From Syntrophaceticus sp050949745 (GTDB lineage Bacteria > Bacillota > DSM-12270 > Thermacetogeniales > Thermacetogeniaceae): a stretch of DNA of 64,000 nt. Positions 26,564 to 35,444 of the stretch are shown here, in pieces. Made by a program: the position numbers and the translations under genes. Below the pieces are notes generated by a model. It worked only from the letters and a program-made list of their open reading frames with translations, had not been told where the DNA came from and did not search any database. The DNA lies in assembly GCA_050949745.1 (NCBI GenBank), contig JBMNGF010000017.1:62001-126000 (forward strand), in the 5' to 3' direction. Positions within the stretch are counted from its first letter, which is position 1. Every line of letters starts with the position of its first letter.

Positions 26564-26608
26564 AGCTTTCTGCATGGCAAGAGACATTTACTCGATATGA
26601 GTTATCCT

Positions 26609-26779
26609 CTAGTCAGCAGATGCATCTTTCACAATATTACTGTCCTTAACATCGATAAATACCCTTAAGCTGTCATTTAACCGATCGACATCTACTTCAC
26701 CGCAAATTATCAGAACAAGACTATCTTCTATATTTATACAGCAATTACATTCTTGTTCATTATCGTTACGTCTGCGCAT
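26609..26779 (-). CDS. Uncharacterised 56-residue acidic protein with paired Cys
   Basis: I do not recognise the family. From the ATG at 26779 (AAAGGAGG 7 nt upstream) it encodes a small protein with a basic start (MRRRND), a CNCC motif, a hydrophobic strand-like middle (SLVLIICGEV) and an acidic C-terminal part. The upstream ATG at 26797 lies before the ribosome binding site and is unlikely. It lies downstream of the tRNA cluster on the same strand. Confidence 0.55.
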   Translation of the reverse strand: MRRRNDNEQECNCCINIEDSLVLIICGEVDVDRLNDSLRVFIDVKDSNIVKDASAD

Positions 26780-26897
26780 TGGAAAGCCTCCTTTCATATT
26801 TTTCCACGTATGGTAATATATGCTATGCGCCTTTGACCGAAAATGTTAAACAGAAAATATTAAAGTCCCGCAAACCCTTGCGAGACTTATTTTCTCC

Positions 26898-26973
26898 TGG
26901 AGCCCACAACCAGGATCGAACTGGTGACCTCCGCCTTACCAAGGCGACGCTCTACCTACTGAGCTATGTGGGC
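26898..26973 (-). tRNA. tRNA-Thr (anticodon GGT)
   Basis: Cloverleaf with acceptor GCCCACA/TGTGGGC, anticodon GGT in a CGCCTT-GGT-AAGGCG stem-loop, T-loop GTTCGATC, and encoded CCA. First listed of four tRNA genes in a row downstream of sigH. Confidence 0.95.
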
Positions 26974-26974
26974 A

Positions 26975-27049
<75 letters not shown>

Positions 27050-27052
27050 ATA

Positions 27053-27137
27053 TGGTGGAGAGGGAAGGATTCGAACCTTCGAAGGCTGCGCCGGCAGATT
27101 TACAGTCTGCTCCCTTTGACCACTCGGGTACCTCTCC
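27053..27137 (-). tRNA. tRNA-Tyr (anticodon GTA)
   Basis: Class II tRNA with a long variable arm, acceptor GGAGAGG/CCTCTCC, anticodon GTA in CAGACT-GTA-AATCTG, encoded CCA. Confidence 0.95.
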
Positions 27138-27149
27138 ACGTTTATTTAC

Positions 27150-27226
27150 TGGAGCCGACGAAGGGACTTGAACCCTTAAACCTGCTGATTACAAATCAGC
27201 CGCTCTGCCAGTTGAGCTACGTCGGC
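27150..27226 (-). tRNA. tRNA-Thr (anticodon TGT)
   Basis: Acceptor GCCGACG/CGTCGGC, anticodon TGT in CTGATT-TGT-AATCAG, T-loop GTTCAAGTC, encoded CCA. Reads ACA/ACG codons, complementing the GGT isoacceptor in the same cluster. Confidence 0.95.
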
Positions 27227-27282
27227 TCGTTTTTAATGACAAGGTATATTATACAGATCTATTATCCAAAAATCAAGGTTTT

Positions 27283-27933
27283 TTAATGCTCACGTTTTTC
27301 CAAATATCTTTCCAATTTGCGCTTGACTCTTTGTAGTGCATTATCTATCGATTTAACATGACGATTCAACTCTAACGCCATTTCCTGATATGACTTGCCT
27401 TCCAAATAGGCCATTAAAACCTTCCATTCAAGAGGACTCAGGATTTCTCGCATCTTATCCTCAATGTCATTGAGCTCCTCTTTGCTGATAATCAGTTCCT
27501 CGGGATCACTGACCTTGTTCCCAGATATCACATCTAACAATGTCCTGTCCGAATCCTCGTCATAAATTGGCTTATTCAATGAGACATAGGAATTCAGCGG
27601 TATATGCTTCTGTCGTGTTGCCGTTTTGATGGCCGTTATAATCTGCCTGGTAATACATAGTTCGGCAAATGCTCTGAATGATGAAAGCTTGTCTCCTCGA
27701 AAATCGCGTATCGCCTTATAAAGACCAATCATCCCCTCTTGGATGATATCTTCACGATCAGCACCTATTAAAAAATAAGACCGAGCCTTCGCCCGCACAA
27801 AATTCTTATACTTATTAATTAGATGCTCAAGGGCTATTTCACGCCCGCATTTTGCCAGCTCTACGATATCTTCATCTGTCATAGATTGAAGCTGAAACGT
27901 TTTACAAGGCTCCTGGCTCGTGAGGGTAGACAT
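27283..27933 (-). CDS. sigH: RNA polymerase sporulation sigma factor SigH
   Basis: About 216 residues. Region 2 has YKNFVRAKARSYFLIGADREDIIQEG and LYKAIRDF; region 4 has LSPLEWKVLMAYLEGKSYQEMA and HVKSIDNALQRVKRKLE. This is Spo0H/SigH, which directs early sporulation and stationary-phase genes. The context yacP-sigH is the standard one in Firmicutes. Of two ATGs, 27942 almost touches the ribosome binding site, while 27933 is about 11 nt from AGGAGG; I use the second. The tRNA cluster follows at about 56 bases. Confidence 0.95.
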   Translation of the reverse strand: MSTLTSQEPCKTFQLQSMTDEDIVELAKCGREIALEHLINKYKNFVRAKARSYFLIGADREDIIQEGMIGLYKAIRDFRGDKLSSFRAFAELCITRQIITAIKTATRQKHIPLNSYVSLNKPIYDEDSDRTLLDVISGNKVSDPEELIISKEELNDIEDKMREILSPLEWKVLMAYLEGKSYQEMALELNRHVKSIDNALQRVKRKLERYLEKREH

Positions 27934-27942
27934 TAAACACAT

Positions 27943-28313
27943 CGCCTCCTATGTCTTATATCTCTTTTGTTTAGAATTCCTTGTACTTATAGTTTAGTGT
28001 CAAGGAAATGTGTTTAACTAGAATTATTTCTGCTACTTATTGCACCACCATACCAGATGCTTTTGTACTCAGCCCCAAAATGACTATTATAGCTATTAGT
28101 ATACTTGTAACAAATTATAGATATAATAGCTTGTCGCTCTTTAGAGAATCAGGGATTTGACAAAAAGATTGGTATTTTGCTTGTCCGTGGCACATGACAA
28201 TTATATAAAGAACCAACTATAAAGTCAAGCTATAGAATCATCCCAAGGCAGGTTTGAAAGTATCGAAAAAATAATTATAAAAGATATCTATCAGACAAAC
28301 AATTCTTACATCT
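27943..28313. other. A/T-rich intergenic region upstream of sigH
   Basis: About 370 A/T-rich bases between yacP and sigH on the same strand. It probably holds the sigH promoter, and this spacing argues that sigH is transcribed on its own. No coding potential or clear structure was found. Confidence 0.5.
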
Positions 28314-28850
28314 TCAGTGACCAGAATATTTATGGCGTCTCCATTTTTCTAAGACTTTCTTTGTTTTGTCTGAGAGATGTTGATCCAGCAGTACTCGTTC
28401 ATCTGCTGTTTTGCTTACCCGCCTTTTCTCAATGGTTTTTATTTTTTGTATGTCATTACGGAGTTCCCCGGGAGTCACCCGGTAAGCCCCCTTAGCAGAT
28501 ATAATCCGCTGTTCCATCCAATCATAGGTGCTCACAAAAAGAGACTCTTCTTTTGCTGCGCCTGCTCGTTTATGCTGTACCACATAGCGCTCGATCCAGT
28601 TGTCAGCAGTCTCCCCTTCTTTAGTATAAATTATTTCAATACCTTGACTGTTTTCGCTCTGTTCCACTCCACCTTTCACAAGGTGCGCATCAAAAACCAC
28701 AATTACTTGAACCCCGCAAAGAGCCTGAAACTCTGAGAGATAGGCAACCAAACGGTGGCGAGCATGACCAATGTCCTGCTCTTTCAGTTCTAACAGTTCT
28801 GGCCAGTTATTTATCACATTATACCCGTCTACCAGCAGGATGCTCTCCAA
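28314..28850 (-). CDS. yacP: YacP-like NYN-domain ribonuclease
   Basis: This 178-residue protein is a NYN-domain PIN-like nuclease: LLVDGYNVINNWP at the start, VIVVFDAH, and YTKEGETADNWIERYV, which together place the acidic metal ligands. The Bacillus homologue (Rae1) cleaves mRNA on the ribosome. The start is TTG at 28850 with GGGGAGATG upstream. It follows rlmB by about 20 bases in the conserved cysS-thyX-rlmB-yacP-sigH order. Confidence 0.9.
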   Translation of the reverse strand: MESILLVDGYNVINNWPELLELKEQDIGHARHRLVAYLSEFQALCGVQVIVVFDAHLVKGGVEQSENSQGIEIIYTKEGETADNWIERYVVQHKRAGAAKEESLFVSTYDWMEQRIISAKGAYRVTPGELRNDIQKIKTIEKRRVSKTADERVLLDQHLSDKTKKVLEKWRRHKYSGH

Positions 28851-28872
28851 GGCTTCATCTCCCCTGCGCCCC

Positions 28873-29604
28873 TTATGCTAGTAGCCTCTGGCGCAGAACC
28901 TCAAAAACAAGAATCGTTCCCGCTGCTGCTGCATTAAGTGACCCTATTTTTCCCTGCATAGGGATACGTATAAGATAATCACAAACTTTTGTCAAACGAC
29001 CTAGTCCCTTTTTCTCTCCACCGATGACTAGGGCAAGGGGACCAGTCAGATCCGCTTCATAGTAAGCTAGTTCCCCTGTCATATCTGCTCCTGCAACCCA
29101 CAGCCCCTCTTTTTTTAAAGCCATCAGAGTTTGAGCTAGATTCCCAACTCTGCTGACCTGTATGTATTCCAGAGCACCTGCAGAAACTTTCTCTACGGTC
29201 CCGGTTAGAGGTGCCGCTCTATGCCTGGGAAGGATCAAGCCATGCACACCCGCTGCCTCAGCGCTGCGAATTATGGCACCCAGGTTCTGGGGATCCTCTA
29301 TTCCGGCAAGAACAACTATTAGGGGAGCTTCTCCGCGGGATTTTGCCTGAGCTAAAATATCCTGTACAGATACATACTTTTTGGGGCTGAGAGAGGCAAC
29401 AACACCCTGATGATTAGCCCCATCGGTCAAATTATCGAGGGCATTGCGAGGCACAAATTGCACAGGTATGTTCTCTTTTTTGGCCAGTCCTACCACATTA
29501 CCCATACTGCTTCGACTGCCGCCCACAATCATGATCTTATTAAAAGGCCGCCCTGCCCGCAGGGCTTCTAGTACAGGATTGCGTCCCCAAATCAATTCAT
29601 CCAT
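28873..29604 (-). CDS. rlmB: 23S rRNA 2'-O-methyltransferase of the SpoU/TrmH class (RlmB)
   Basis: About 243 residues. An N-terminal substrate-binding domain (ELIWGRNPVLEALRAG) precedes a SPOUT methyltransferase domain with the three motifs: GIEDPQNLGAIIRSAEAAGVHGLILP, ALVIGGEKKGLGRL, and IPMQGKIGSLNAAAAGTILVFE. RlmB methylates a guanosine ribose in the peptidyl transferase region of 23S rRNA. The ATG at 29604 overlaps the thyX TGA, so the two are coupled. A GTG at 29607 is also in frame. Confidence 0.93.
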   Translation of the reverse strand: MDELIWGRNPVLEALRAGRPFNKIMIVGGSRSSMGNVVGLAKKENIPVQFVPRNALDNLTDGANHQGVVASLSPKKYVSVQDILAQAKSRGEAPLIVVLAGIEDPQNLGAIIRSAEAAGVHGLILPRHRAAPLTGTVEKVSAGALEYIQVSRVGNLAQTLMALKKEGLWVAGADMTGELAYYEADLTGPLALVIGGEKKGLGRLTKVCDYLIRIPMQGKIGSLNAAAAGTILVFEVLRQRLLA

Positions 29605-30290
29605 CACCGGTCAGCCTCCCGAAAGCGAACTTCCTGTGCTCTGCCGCAGGAAAACTCACCTTCCCAACAGATCCCTTCAGTCTCACATGAAGGACCTGCC
29701 AGAGCAAAAAGGTTAGGTGCTATCTGACGCACAATCTCCCTCATCTTCTGGGCAAGTTCCCGGATCTCCCACTGTGCGCGACGGCAGCAGCGCATCTGAA
29801 AAAAGTTGTACAGTGAACGAGCATTCATAGTACAAACAAGATTTGTCTCCACAGCATTGGGGAGAAGATAACGGGCATCCTCACAAGGTACAATATCTGC
29901 CAGCTTCCCATAGGCTTCCTGTATATCATCCATAACACGCTCAAAGACTATCGCGGCCTCACGATCTTTAGCGATGGATGGCGGAGTAATATAGGAAAAG
30001 TTATTTTCATTCACATAGCGCTGGGATTTCTGTGAATAAGAGGCGATCCTGTGCCTTACCAACTGATGAGAAAGAGAGCGGCTCACCCCATCAATGGCAA
30101 AGGTAAAGCTTGCATGTTCTACAGGTGAGAGATGCCCCATAGAGATCAGCCTCTTGAGTAAAGAGGATATCTCTTCCCTGCTCATCCCTTTCTTCAAATC
30201 CACAGCGCCCCAGTCAGAGTAACATAGCCGCGCCGCTGCAGCAACTGCTGCCTCAGGATCCGGGGTATGGGCGATAAGTTCTACATTCAT
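29604..30290 (-). CDS. thyX: Flavin-dependent thymidylate synthase ThyX
   Basis: The 228-residue protein has the ThyX signature LVRHRIASYSQKSQRYV (RHR-x7-S form) and the conserved active-site stretches LSPVEHASFTF and YNFFQMRCCRRAQWEIRE. It makes dTMP from dUMP with methylene-tetrahydrofolate, FAD and NADPH, and replaces ThyA in many anaerobes. GAGGGAAA lies before the ATG. In many Clostridia the Mini-RNase III gene lies between cysS and thyX; here that gap of 203 bases is empty. Confidence 0.95.
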   Translation of the reverse strand: MNVELIAHTPDPEAAVAAAARLCYSDWGAVDLKKGMSREEISSLLKRLISMGHLSPVEHASFTFAIDGVSRSLSHQLVRHRIASYSQKSQRYVNENNFSYITPPSIAKDREAAIVFERVMDDIQEAYGKLADIVPCEDARYLLPNAVETNLVCTMNARSLYNFFQMRCCRRAQWEIRELAQKMREIVRQIAPNLFALAGPSCETEGICWEGEFSCGRAQEVRFREADR

Positions 30291-30435
30291 CTTGTTTCCC
30301 TCTTCCGATTATTCATAATTTACTAGTGAAGCTTTGTTCACTCATGAGATTCAGTTTTATCCTGATATAAACTGCAATAATCTATATCATATCCTGTTCC
30401 CTTAGAAAATACCAGCCAATTTCCCAGCACTTCCC

Positions 30436-30487
30436 TTAGACAGGATCGTCGCATTTGATACAAGAAAACAGTCCCCCTGTGTCACCC
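30436..30487. repeat. Degenerate family A repeat between cysS and thyX
   Basis: GACAGGATCGTC...AAACAGTCCCCCTGTGTCAC fits half of the family A palindrome. It occupies the spot where a Mini-III gene is often found; no remnant of that gene could be read in 30291-30493. Confidence 0.5.
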
Positions 30488-30493
30488 CTACGT

Positions 30494-32017
30494 CTAAACA
30501 AGCCTCCAATGGGTACCCCGAGGGGTATCCTCCAAGATAATACCCTCTTCTTTCAAGGCGTGGCGCAGCTGATCAGCCAGTTGAAAATCCTTCCGCACCC
30601 GGGCCTCCTGGCGCACTGTGATCAATATATCCAGTATCTCCTCAGCTGTCTGGGGTAATTGGCCAGGCAGCAGATCTCCTGCCACACCTTTGAGAGAAAG
30701 AGCGATCTCCTGTAGTCTCTCTCCAAACTCTGCGCCTAATTGGCGTTTTTCCCCTGGCAGTAGCCCCAGCGTATCCAACAGTTCTTGAAAAGTCTTTCGC
30801 ACCTGCACTAAGCTATGAATCACCGCAGGAGTAGGTGCAAAATCCTTATCATTGATAAAACTATTGATTTCTCTCCCCATATCAAATAGAGCTGCCAACC
30901 CTAAAGCAGTATTGAAATTATCATCCATTGCTTCTTCATATTGGGCAGTGTAAGAGCCTATCCGCTGGAGGAATGTCTTCACATCACTGGAAATACTCCC
31001 CTTGGCTTCACCTTGTTCTCCGTCAATAATGCTGTCCAGCAATTCCAGGGTATTGGAAAGCCTGTTATAGCTTTTGCGAGCAGATTTTAAACTCTTAGTA
31101 TTGTAATCTAAAGGGCTGCTGTAATGGGTGGACAGCAGGAAAAAGCGCAGGATCTCAGGTGCCCACTCATGGAGCAGCTCCCTGACAATAAAGAAATTGC
31201 CCAGAGATTTAGACATCTTTTCCTGATCTACAGTGACAAAGCCGTTGTGAAGCCAGTTGCGGGCAAAGGGAGCTACACCTGTATAAGCCTCTGCTTGAGC
31301 AAGCTCATTTTCATGGTGTGGAAATATAAGGTCACTTCCCCCACCATGGATATCAAAACCTGCCCCAAGATACTTGAGAGACATGACAGAACACTCCAGA
31401 TGCCAGCCTGGCCGTCCCTGTCCCCAAGGGCTTTCCCATGAAGGCTCTCCTGCTTTTGCCGCCTTCCAGAGCACAAAATCCAAAGGGTCAACTTTGCGTT
31501 CATCAACATCCACCCGTGCACCTGATAACATTTCATCCAGGGTGCGACCGGAGAGCTTACCATATTCCGGGAACTTTCGCACAGAGAAATATACATCCCC
31601 ATCTGCCTCATAGGCGATCCCCTTCTCATAAAGGCCCTTGACCATCTCCAACATCTCCGGAATATGCTCAGTTGCCCGTGGATGAACATCTGCCCTCTTT
31701 ACCCTGAGGGCATCAGCATCTCTGAAATATTCACCGATATACTTCTCAGCAAGATCATGAGGATCCATGTTTTCCTGTTTAGCTTTATTAATAATCTTGT
31801 CATCGATATCTGTAAAGTTCTGGACATAAGTTACCTGATAACCTTTGTATTCCAAATACCTTCTGATTGTATCAAAGACTACCAGTGGCCGGGCATTACC
31901 CAGATGAATAAAGTTGTAGGTTGTAGGGCCGCAGACATACATCTTTACCTGTTGCGGTTCCCTGGGCATCAGTTCCTCTTTCTTTTTAGATAATGTGTTG
32001 TATACTCTCAGAGCCAT
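30494..32017 (-). CDS. cysS: Cysteinyl-tRNA synthetase
   Basis: About 507 residues. CGPTTYNFIHLGNARP contains the first zinc Cys and the HIGH-like motif; further on come the zinc ligands in WHLECSVM and FPHHENE, and the KMSKS loop in EKMSKSLGN. It charges tRNA-Cys. The open frame extends upstream, but the ATG at 32017 (MALRVYN) has GGAGG 9 nt away and fits the family. It overlaps the 3' end of cysE by 32 bases, and both are read from the T-box leader. Confidence 0.95.
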   Translation of the reverse strand: MALRVYNTLSKKKEELMPREPQQVKMYVCGPTTYNFIHLGNARPLVVFDTIRRYLEYKGYQVTYVQNFTDIDDKIINKAKQENMDPHDLAEKYIGEYFRDADALRVKRADVHPRATEHIPEMLEMVKGLYEKGIAYEADGDVYFSVRKFPEYGKLSGRTLDEMLSGARVDVDERKVDPLDFVLWKAAKAGEPSWESPWGQGRPGWHLECSVMSLKYLGAGFDIHGGGSDLIFPHHENELAQAEAYTGVAPFARNWLHNGFVTVDQEKMSKSLGNFFIVRELLHEWAPEILRFFLLSTHYSSPLDYNTKSLKSARKSYNRLSNTLELLDSIIDGEQGEAKGSISSDVKTFLQRIGSYTAQYEEAMDDNFNTALGLAALFDMGREINSFINDKDFAPTPAVIHSLVQVRKTFQELLDTLGLLPGEKRQLGAEFGERLQEIALSLKGVAGDLLPGQLPQTAEEILDILITVRQEARVRKDFQLADQLRHALKEEGIILEDTPRGTHWRLV

Positions 32018-32681
32018 TGCTTTTTGCCTCCATTTCCACAATCTGTTTTTCTAAATGCGCAATCCTTTCCTGAAGGTTCACCAACATCTCCTCAACGGGA
32101 TCAGGCAAAACATTATGCCTCAGGTCGATAATGTCATCACCTACAGCCATCACCTTGCGGCCATTCTGCCTCACTATCTTTCCCGGTACCCCTACAACTG
32201 TGCAGTTGTCCGGAACATCACGGAGCACCACTGACCCGGCGCCAATTTTAACATTGTCTCCTATATTCAGTGAACCCAAGACCTTCGCTCCGCTGCTGAC
32301 CACCACATTATTACCTACTGTGGGATGGCGCTTCCCCTTCTCCTTACCGGTTCCACCAAGTGTCACCCCTTGGTAGAGTGTTACATTATCGCCGATTTCA
32401 GTAGTCTCCCCGATGACCACCCCCATCCCGTGGTCAATAAACAGGCCCTCACCTATTTGAGCTCCCGGATGAATCTCGATTCCTGTCAGTAATCTGTTCA
32501 ACTGGGAGAGTAACCTGGCCAGTAAAACAAATCCCCGTTTATAGAACCAGTGAGCACATCTATGCATGAGGATGGCATGGAAACCGGGATAACAGAAGAT
32601 AACCTCCATAATGCTTCTGGCGGCTGGATCCCGTTCAAAAACAACATTGATATCTCTCTTAATTCGCCGGAAAAATCCCAT
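31986..32681 (-). CDS. cysE: Serine O-acetyltransferase
   Basis: The 231-residue protein is a hexapeptide-repeat acetyltransferase: helical N-terminal domain (IMEVIFCYPGFHAILMHRCAHW), then left-handed beta-helix repeats (IGEGLFIDHGMGVVIGETTEIGDN), catalytic residues in the IDHG and GKRHPT segments, and a C-terminal coiled-coil tail. It makes O-acetylserine, the precursor of cysteine. AAAGGAGGAGG precedes the ATG. The T-box upstream shows that cysteine synthesis and cysteine charging are controlled together. Confidence 0.95.
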   Translation of the reverse strand: MGFFRRIKRDINVVFERDPAARSIMEVIFCYPGFHAILMHRCAHWFYKRGFVLLARLLSQLNRLLTGIEIHPGAQIGEGLFIDHGMGVVIGETTEIGDNVTLYQGVTLGGTGKEKGKRHPTVGNNVVVSSGAKVLGSLNIGDNVKIGAGSVVLRDVPDNCTVVGVPGKIVRQNGRKVMAVGDDIIDLRHNVLPDPVEEMLVNLQERIAHLEKQIVEMEAKSNGSESIQHII

Positions 32682-32704
32682 ACAAACCTCCTCCTTTTCA
32701 ATAA

Positions 32705-32950
32705 TATATAAAAAAACCCTTCCGCCTTAGAGACGAAAGGATTTCTCCCGTGGTTCCACTCTATTTTAGGTTATTTAACCCCTCAAGCTTGGGTTCTAAC
32801 GGTCCCCCACCGTTGGCACCTACTCAATTTCGGGGCCACGACTCCCGGGCGCACTTTCGGTGCCGCTCTGCCAGAACCGCTTTCAGCCGGTGACGGTTCC
32901 TCTCTTTTGCTTTGCCGGTACCTACTCTTCCCGTTCTCTGTCTTTATTGA
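32705..32950 (-). promoter_or_regulatory. T-box riboswitch, Cys specifier, controlling cysE-cysS
   Basis: On the minus strand the leader shows the elements of a T-box: GAGTAGGT near 32935 at the base of stem I, a GAA followed by the candidate specifier TGC near 32848, the conserved T-box sequence AGAGTGGAACCACGGG at 32763-32748, and an intrinsic terminator (TCCTTTCGTC...GGCGGAAGGG then seven T). Uncharged tRNA-Cys would pair with the specifier and with the T-box bulge to stop termination. The position directly ahead of cysE fits. The exact specifier loop was judged by eye. Confidence 0.88.
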
Positions 32951-33006
32951 GCATTCATTTGTGGCAATTATACTGAATAGACTAGCAGGTGTCAAGCGAA
33001 TTGAAA

Positions 33007-33038
33007 AAGACACAGGAGAACGGTTCTCCTGTGTCAAT
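33007..33038. repeat. GACACAGG palindrome (family A)
   Basis: A near-perfect palindrome, GACACAGGAGAACGGTTCTCCTGTGTC, upstream of the T-box. The copy at 18852 differs by a few bases. Confidence 0.8.
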
Positions 33039-33418
33039 ATCAAAACTTACAAACTATGTGAAGGGGAACTCCAGAAGGTATCTGTACCTCCCAATCACAA
33101 ACACCCCTAGAGTTTCAACCGGCCCCTAAGAAGCACCTTCACAACCTTTAAGTTCGATATATCCCATTATTACACCTGTGAATATTTTTTTTATTCGGTA
33201 AAAAAAACAAATGATCTTTGTGTAATAAATTGCTCCTAAAGAGATGAATTTATAAATAATTAAAAAAATCACAACAGAAAAGAGGAGTTTAGCTGCTTTT
33301 GTGCGAAATTTCACATAGGTAAAAGAACAACACATAGTTGATTACATGATAACTACTACAACACTATTCTACAAATCCGGTCATTACCTTAAAGGATACT
33401 AGATTAGGAGGAAATATA
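33039..33418. other. Intergenic region before the PocR-AraC regulator
   Basis: About 380 bases, A/T-rich. A 69-codon minus ORF with hydrophobic stretches lies here but lacks a ribosome binding site. The region must contain the promoters of the regulator and of the cysE T-box transcript. Confidence 0.5.
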
Positions 33419-34708
33419 ATGCAAGTATTTTCTGTAAAAAACAAAAACCATGCTGAAAAACTGGATGATATTCAACTGCTTCAGCATTTACTCGATTCCT
33501 TTTCCACCATCACTAAGATGTTTGTAGCCGTAACAGATGTTGATGGATGCAATTTGCTTTCATCGGAAAGAGGAGAGACTGATTTCTGCCAACTGATCAA
33601 ATCGACTGAAATGGGCATGGACTGCTGCTGCGGTTCCTATGCTCGCGCAGGCAGGGAAGCAGAAAAATGGAATGAACCATATTTCTTTAAGTGCCATGCG
33701 GGTTTAATAGCTTGGGCTTGTCCTGTATTACTTGATGGGAGACATGAAGGCAACTTTATCTGTGGCCAGGTTCTGATGTGGGAACCTGATAAATATTACA
33801 TCCAGGAGGTTATAGATAATACAAAAAAGCTAGATATTGACAGCGCTGCATTGACAAAAGCCGCTAAAAAACTAGAGGTTATCTCTGCAGAGCAAATGCA
33901 GGCCGCAGCTGACCTGTTATATGTGACTGCTAATTACTTTGCACAAAGCGGCACATCCACACTTGACTACCAGCAAAAACTGCGTAGGATCGGTTCCTGG
34001 CTCTGGAATGAAAACTATAATGAAAAACACCTCAACACTCCAGTAGCAACAAAAGATGATATTTTAGCTTTAGAAAATGAGTTTTTTAAAGAACTCCGGT
34101 TATCTCATCAAGAATCATCGAAAGAACTGTTGAAACGACTGGCCATTATGTTCTTCACTCACAGCAAAGGCAAAATAGAAATCATCAAAGGGATGAGCAT
34201 TGAGTTCATCAGTCTGCTCACACGTTTTTCCACTGAATGCGGCACAAAATTTGAAGAATCCATTCGCTACAGTTTTCAAAGGCTTAATGAATTAGAAGAA
34301 GCCGATACTGTGGAAAAGGTGATCCTGTGGCTACTTACAACAGGAAACAGTTATATCGATCTGCTTACAGAAAAAGATACAGACCCTCAAGATGCTATCA
34401 TTAATCGAGCCATCTCATTTATTAGAGAAAACTATGCTTCACAAGATCTATCCTTAAGTACAATCGCCGACAGTTGCCATATTAGCCCCTCCTATTTAAG
34501 CCGGATTTTTAAGCAAAAAAAGGGGCACACGATCACAGAGCAAGTAAACAGAACACGCATTGAAGAAGCAAAACACATCTTACAGGAATGCGATTCAACG
34601 GTAAATGAAACTGCACAAAAAGTAGGCTTTGCAGATCGTAGTTATTTTTATAAGGTCTTCAAAAAACAGGTGGGTTTAAGCCCCAGTACTTATAAAAGCA
34701 AATTTTAA
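33419..34708 (+). CDS. AraC-family regulator with N-terminal PocR sensory domain
   Basis: The 429-residue protein has an N-terminal PocR domain (residues 15-175; FCQLIKSTEMGMDCCCGSYARAG, then FKCHAGLIAWACPVLLDG and FICGQVL), a middle helical region, and a C-terminal AraC DNA-binding pair of helix-turn-helices (residues 325-429; LSTIADSCHISPSYLSRIFKQKKG; AQKVGFADRSYFYKVFKKQ). PocR domains sense small ligands such as propanediol and often govern corrinoid-dependent pathways. AGGAGG lies 7 nt before the ATG. It converges on, and overlaps by four bases, the corrinoid protein gene. Confidence 0.9.
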   Translation: MQVFSVKNKNHAEKLDDIQLLQHLLDSFSTITKMFVAVTDVDGCNLLSSERGETDFCQLIKSTEMGMDCCCGSYARAGREAEKWNEPYFFKCHAGLIAWACPVLLDGRHEGNFICGQVLMWEPDKYYIQEVIDNTKKLDIDSAALTKAAKKLEVISAEQMQAAADLLYVTANYFAQSGTSTLDYQQKLRRIGSWLWNENYNEKHLNTPVATKDDILALENEFFKELRLSHQESSKELLKRLAIMFFTHSKGKIEIIKGMSIEFISLLTRFSTECGTKFEESIRYSFQRLNELEEADTVEKVILWLLTTGNSYIDLLTEKDTDPQDAIINRAISFIRENYASQDLSLSTIADSCHISPSYLSRIFKQKKGHTITEQVNRTRIEEAKHILQECDSTVNETAQKVGFADRSYFYKVFKKQVGLSPSTYKSKF

Positions 34709-35343
34709 AGGAATTTGTTAATTAAATCAGTAATTTCCGGGGCATGGGGGGAGTAACCATCAGCTCCGATAAACTCAGCAAAGTTTTCGGATACAGGCCC
34801 CCCTCCTACAAAAACCTTCACTGAACGGCGCAGCCGGTTTTTTTCTAATGTTTCGATGACATTGGCCATTTCCCCCATGGTCGTTGTCAGCATAGAGGAG
34901 AGAGCAAGTGCTTCAGATTTATGCTCCTCTACAGCCTGTGCGATCTGATCTGCGGGCACATCGACACCCAAATCTATAACTTGGTACCCACTTATTTGCA
35001 GAAAAATAGATACTAAGTTTTTTCCTATATCATGAATATCACCTGCTACTGTAGCGACCACAATTTTATGGGGATACTTTATATCCTGTGGAGCAAGATC
35101 TTTAATAACTGCAAGACCTGTTTTGATAGGGCGTAGTGCAAAAAGCACATCAGGGATGTAAAAATCTGACCCGCGAAACTTCTCAGCAACGCGCTTACTG
35201 ACAGGAATAATTACATTTTCCATGATTTCCTGGGAGCTCAAATTATTTTTTAACCCCTGTTCAACGAGGCGGGCTGTCTCCTGAATATCGCCGCTCATAA
35301 TTGATGTATTGAGTTTATGTAGAATTTTGCTAGCTTTCATCAT
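34705..35343 (-). CDS. Corrinoid (B12)-binding methyltransferase-type protein
   Basis: This 212-residue protein has the B12-binding cap (residues 1-85) and cobalamin-binding domain of MtbC/MttC/MtaC-type proteins. The lower-ligand motif GDIHDIGKN (DxHxxG) is intact, followed by SML and VFVGGGPVS. It carries a methyl group on cobalt between a substrate methyltransferase and a second one. Neither methyltransferase is within this window. AGAGGT precedes tandem ATGs. The converging PocR-AraC gene is a likely regulator. Confidence 0.9.
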   Translation of the reverse strand: MMKASKILHKLNTSIMSGDIQETARLVEQGLKNNLSSQEIMENVIIPVSKRVAEKFRGSDFYIPDVLFALRPIKTGLAVIKDLAPQDIKYPHKIVVATVAGDIHDIGKNLVSIFLQISGYQVIDLGVDVPADQIAQAVEEHKSEALALSSMLTTTMGEMANVIETLEKNRLRRSVKVFVGGGPVSENFAEFIGADGYSPHAPEITDLINKFL

Positions 35344-35408
35344 CGATCAACCTCTTTGTTTAATATTAATAATCTCCCGATTTCGGCACGCCATCCCGAT
35401 ATAATAAT

Positions 35409-35436
35409 TTACCGGAGGTGTCTGCCCTCCGGTAAA
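35409..35436 (-). terminator. Hairpin after valS
   Basis: TTTACCGGAGG/CCTCCGGTAAA perfect stem with a seven-base loop just beyond the valS stop; the following tract is only A/T-mixed. Confidence 0.65.
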
Positions 35437-35444
35437 TTATTTAT

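Noticed and set aside
33007..33038. GACACAGG palindrome as an operator of the cysE T-box transcript
   Set aside because: A nearly identical copy lies downstream of an unrelated gene at 18852, so a dispersed repeat is the simpler explanation.
33126..33335. 69-codon minus-strand frame with hydrophobic stretches upstream of the PocR regulator
   Set aside because: No ribosome binding site before its ATG and composition dominated by A/T-rich codons; most likely chance.
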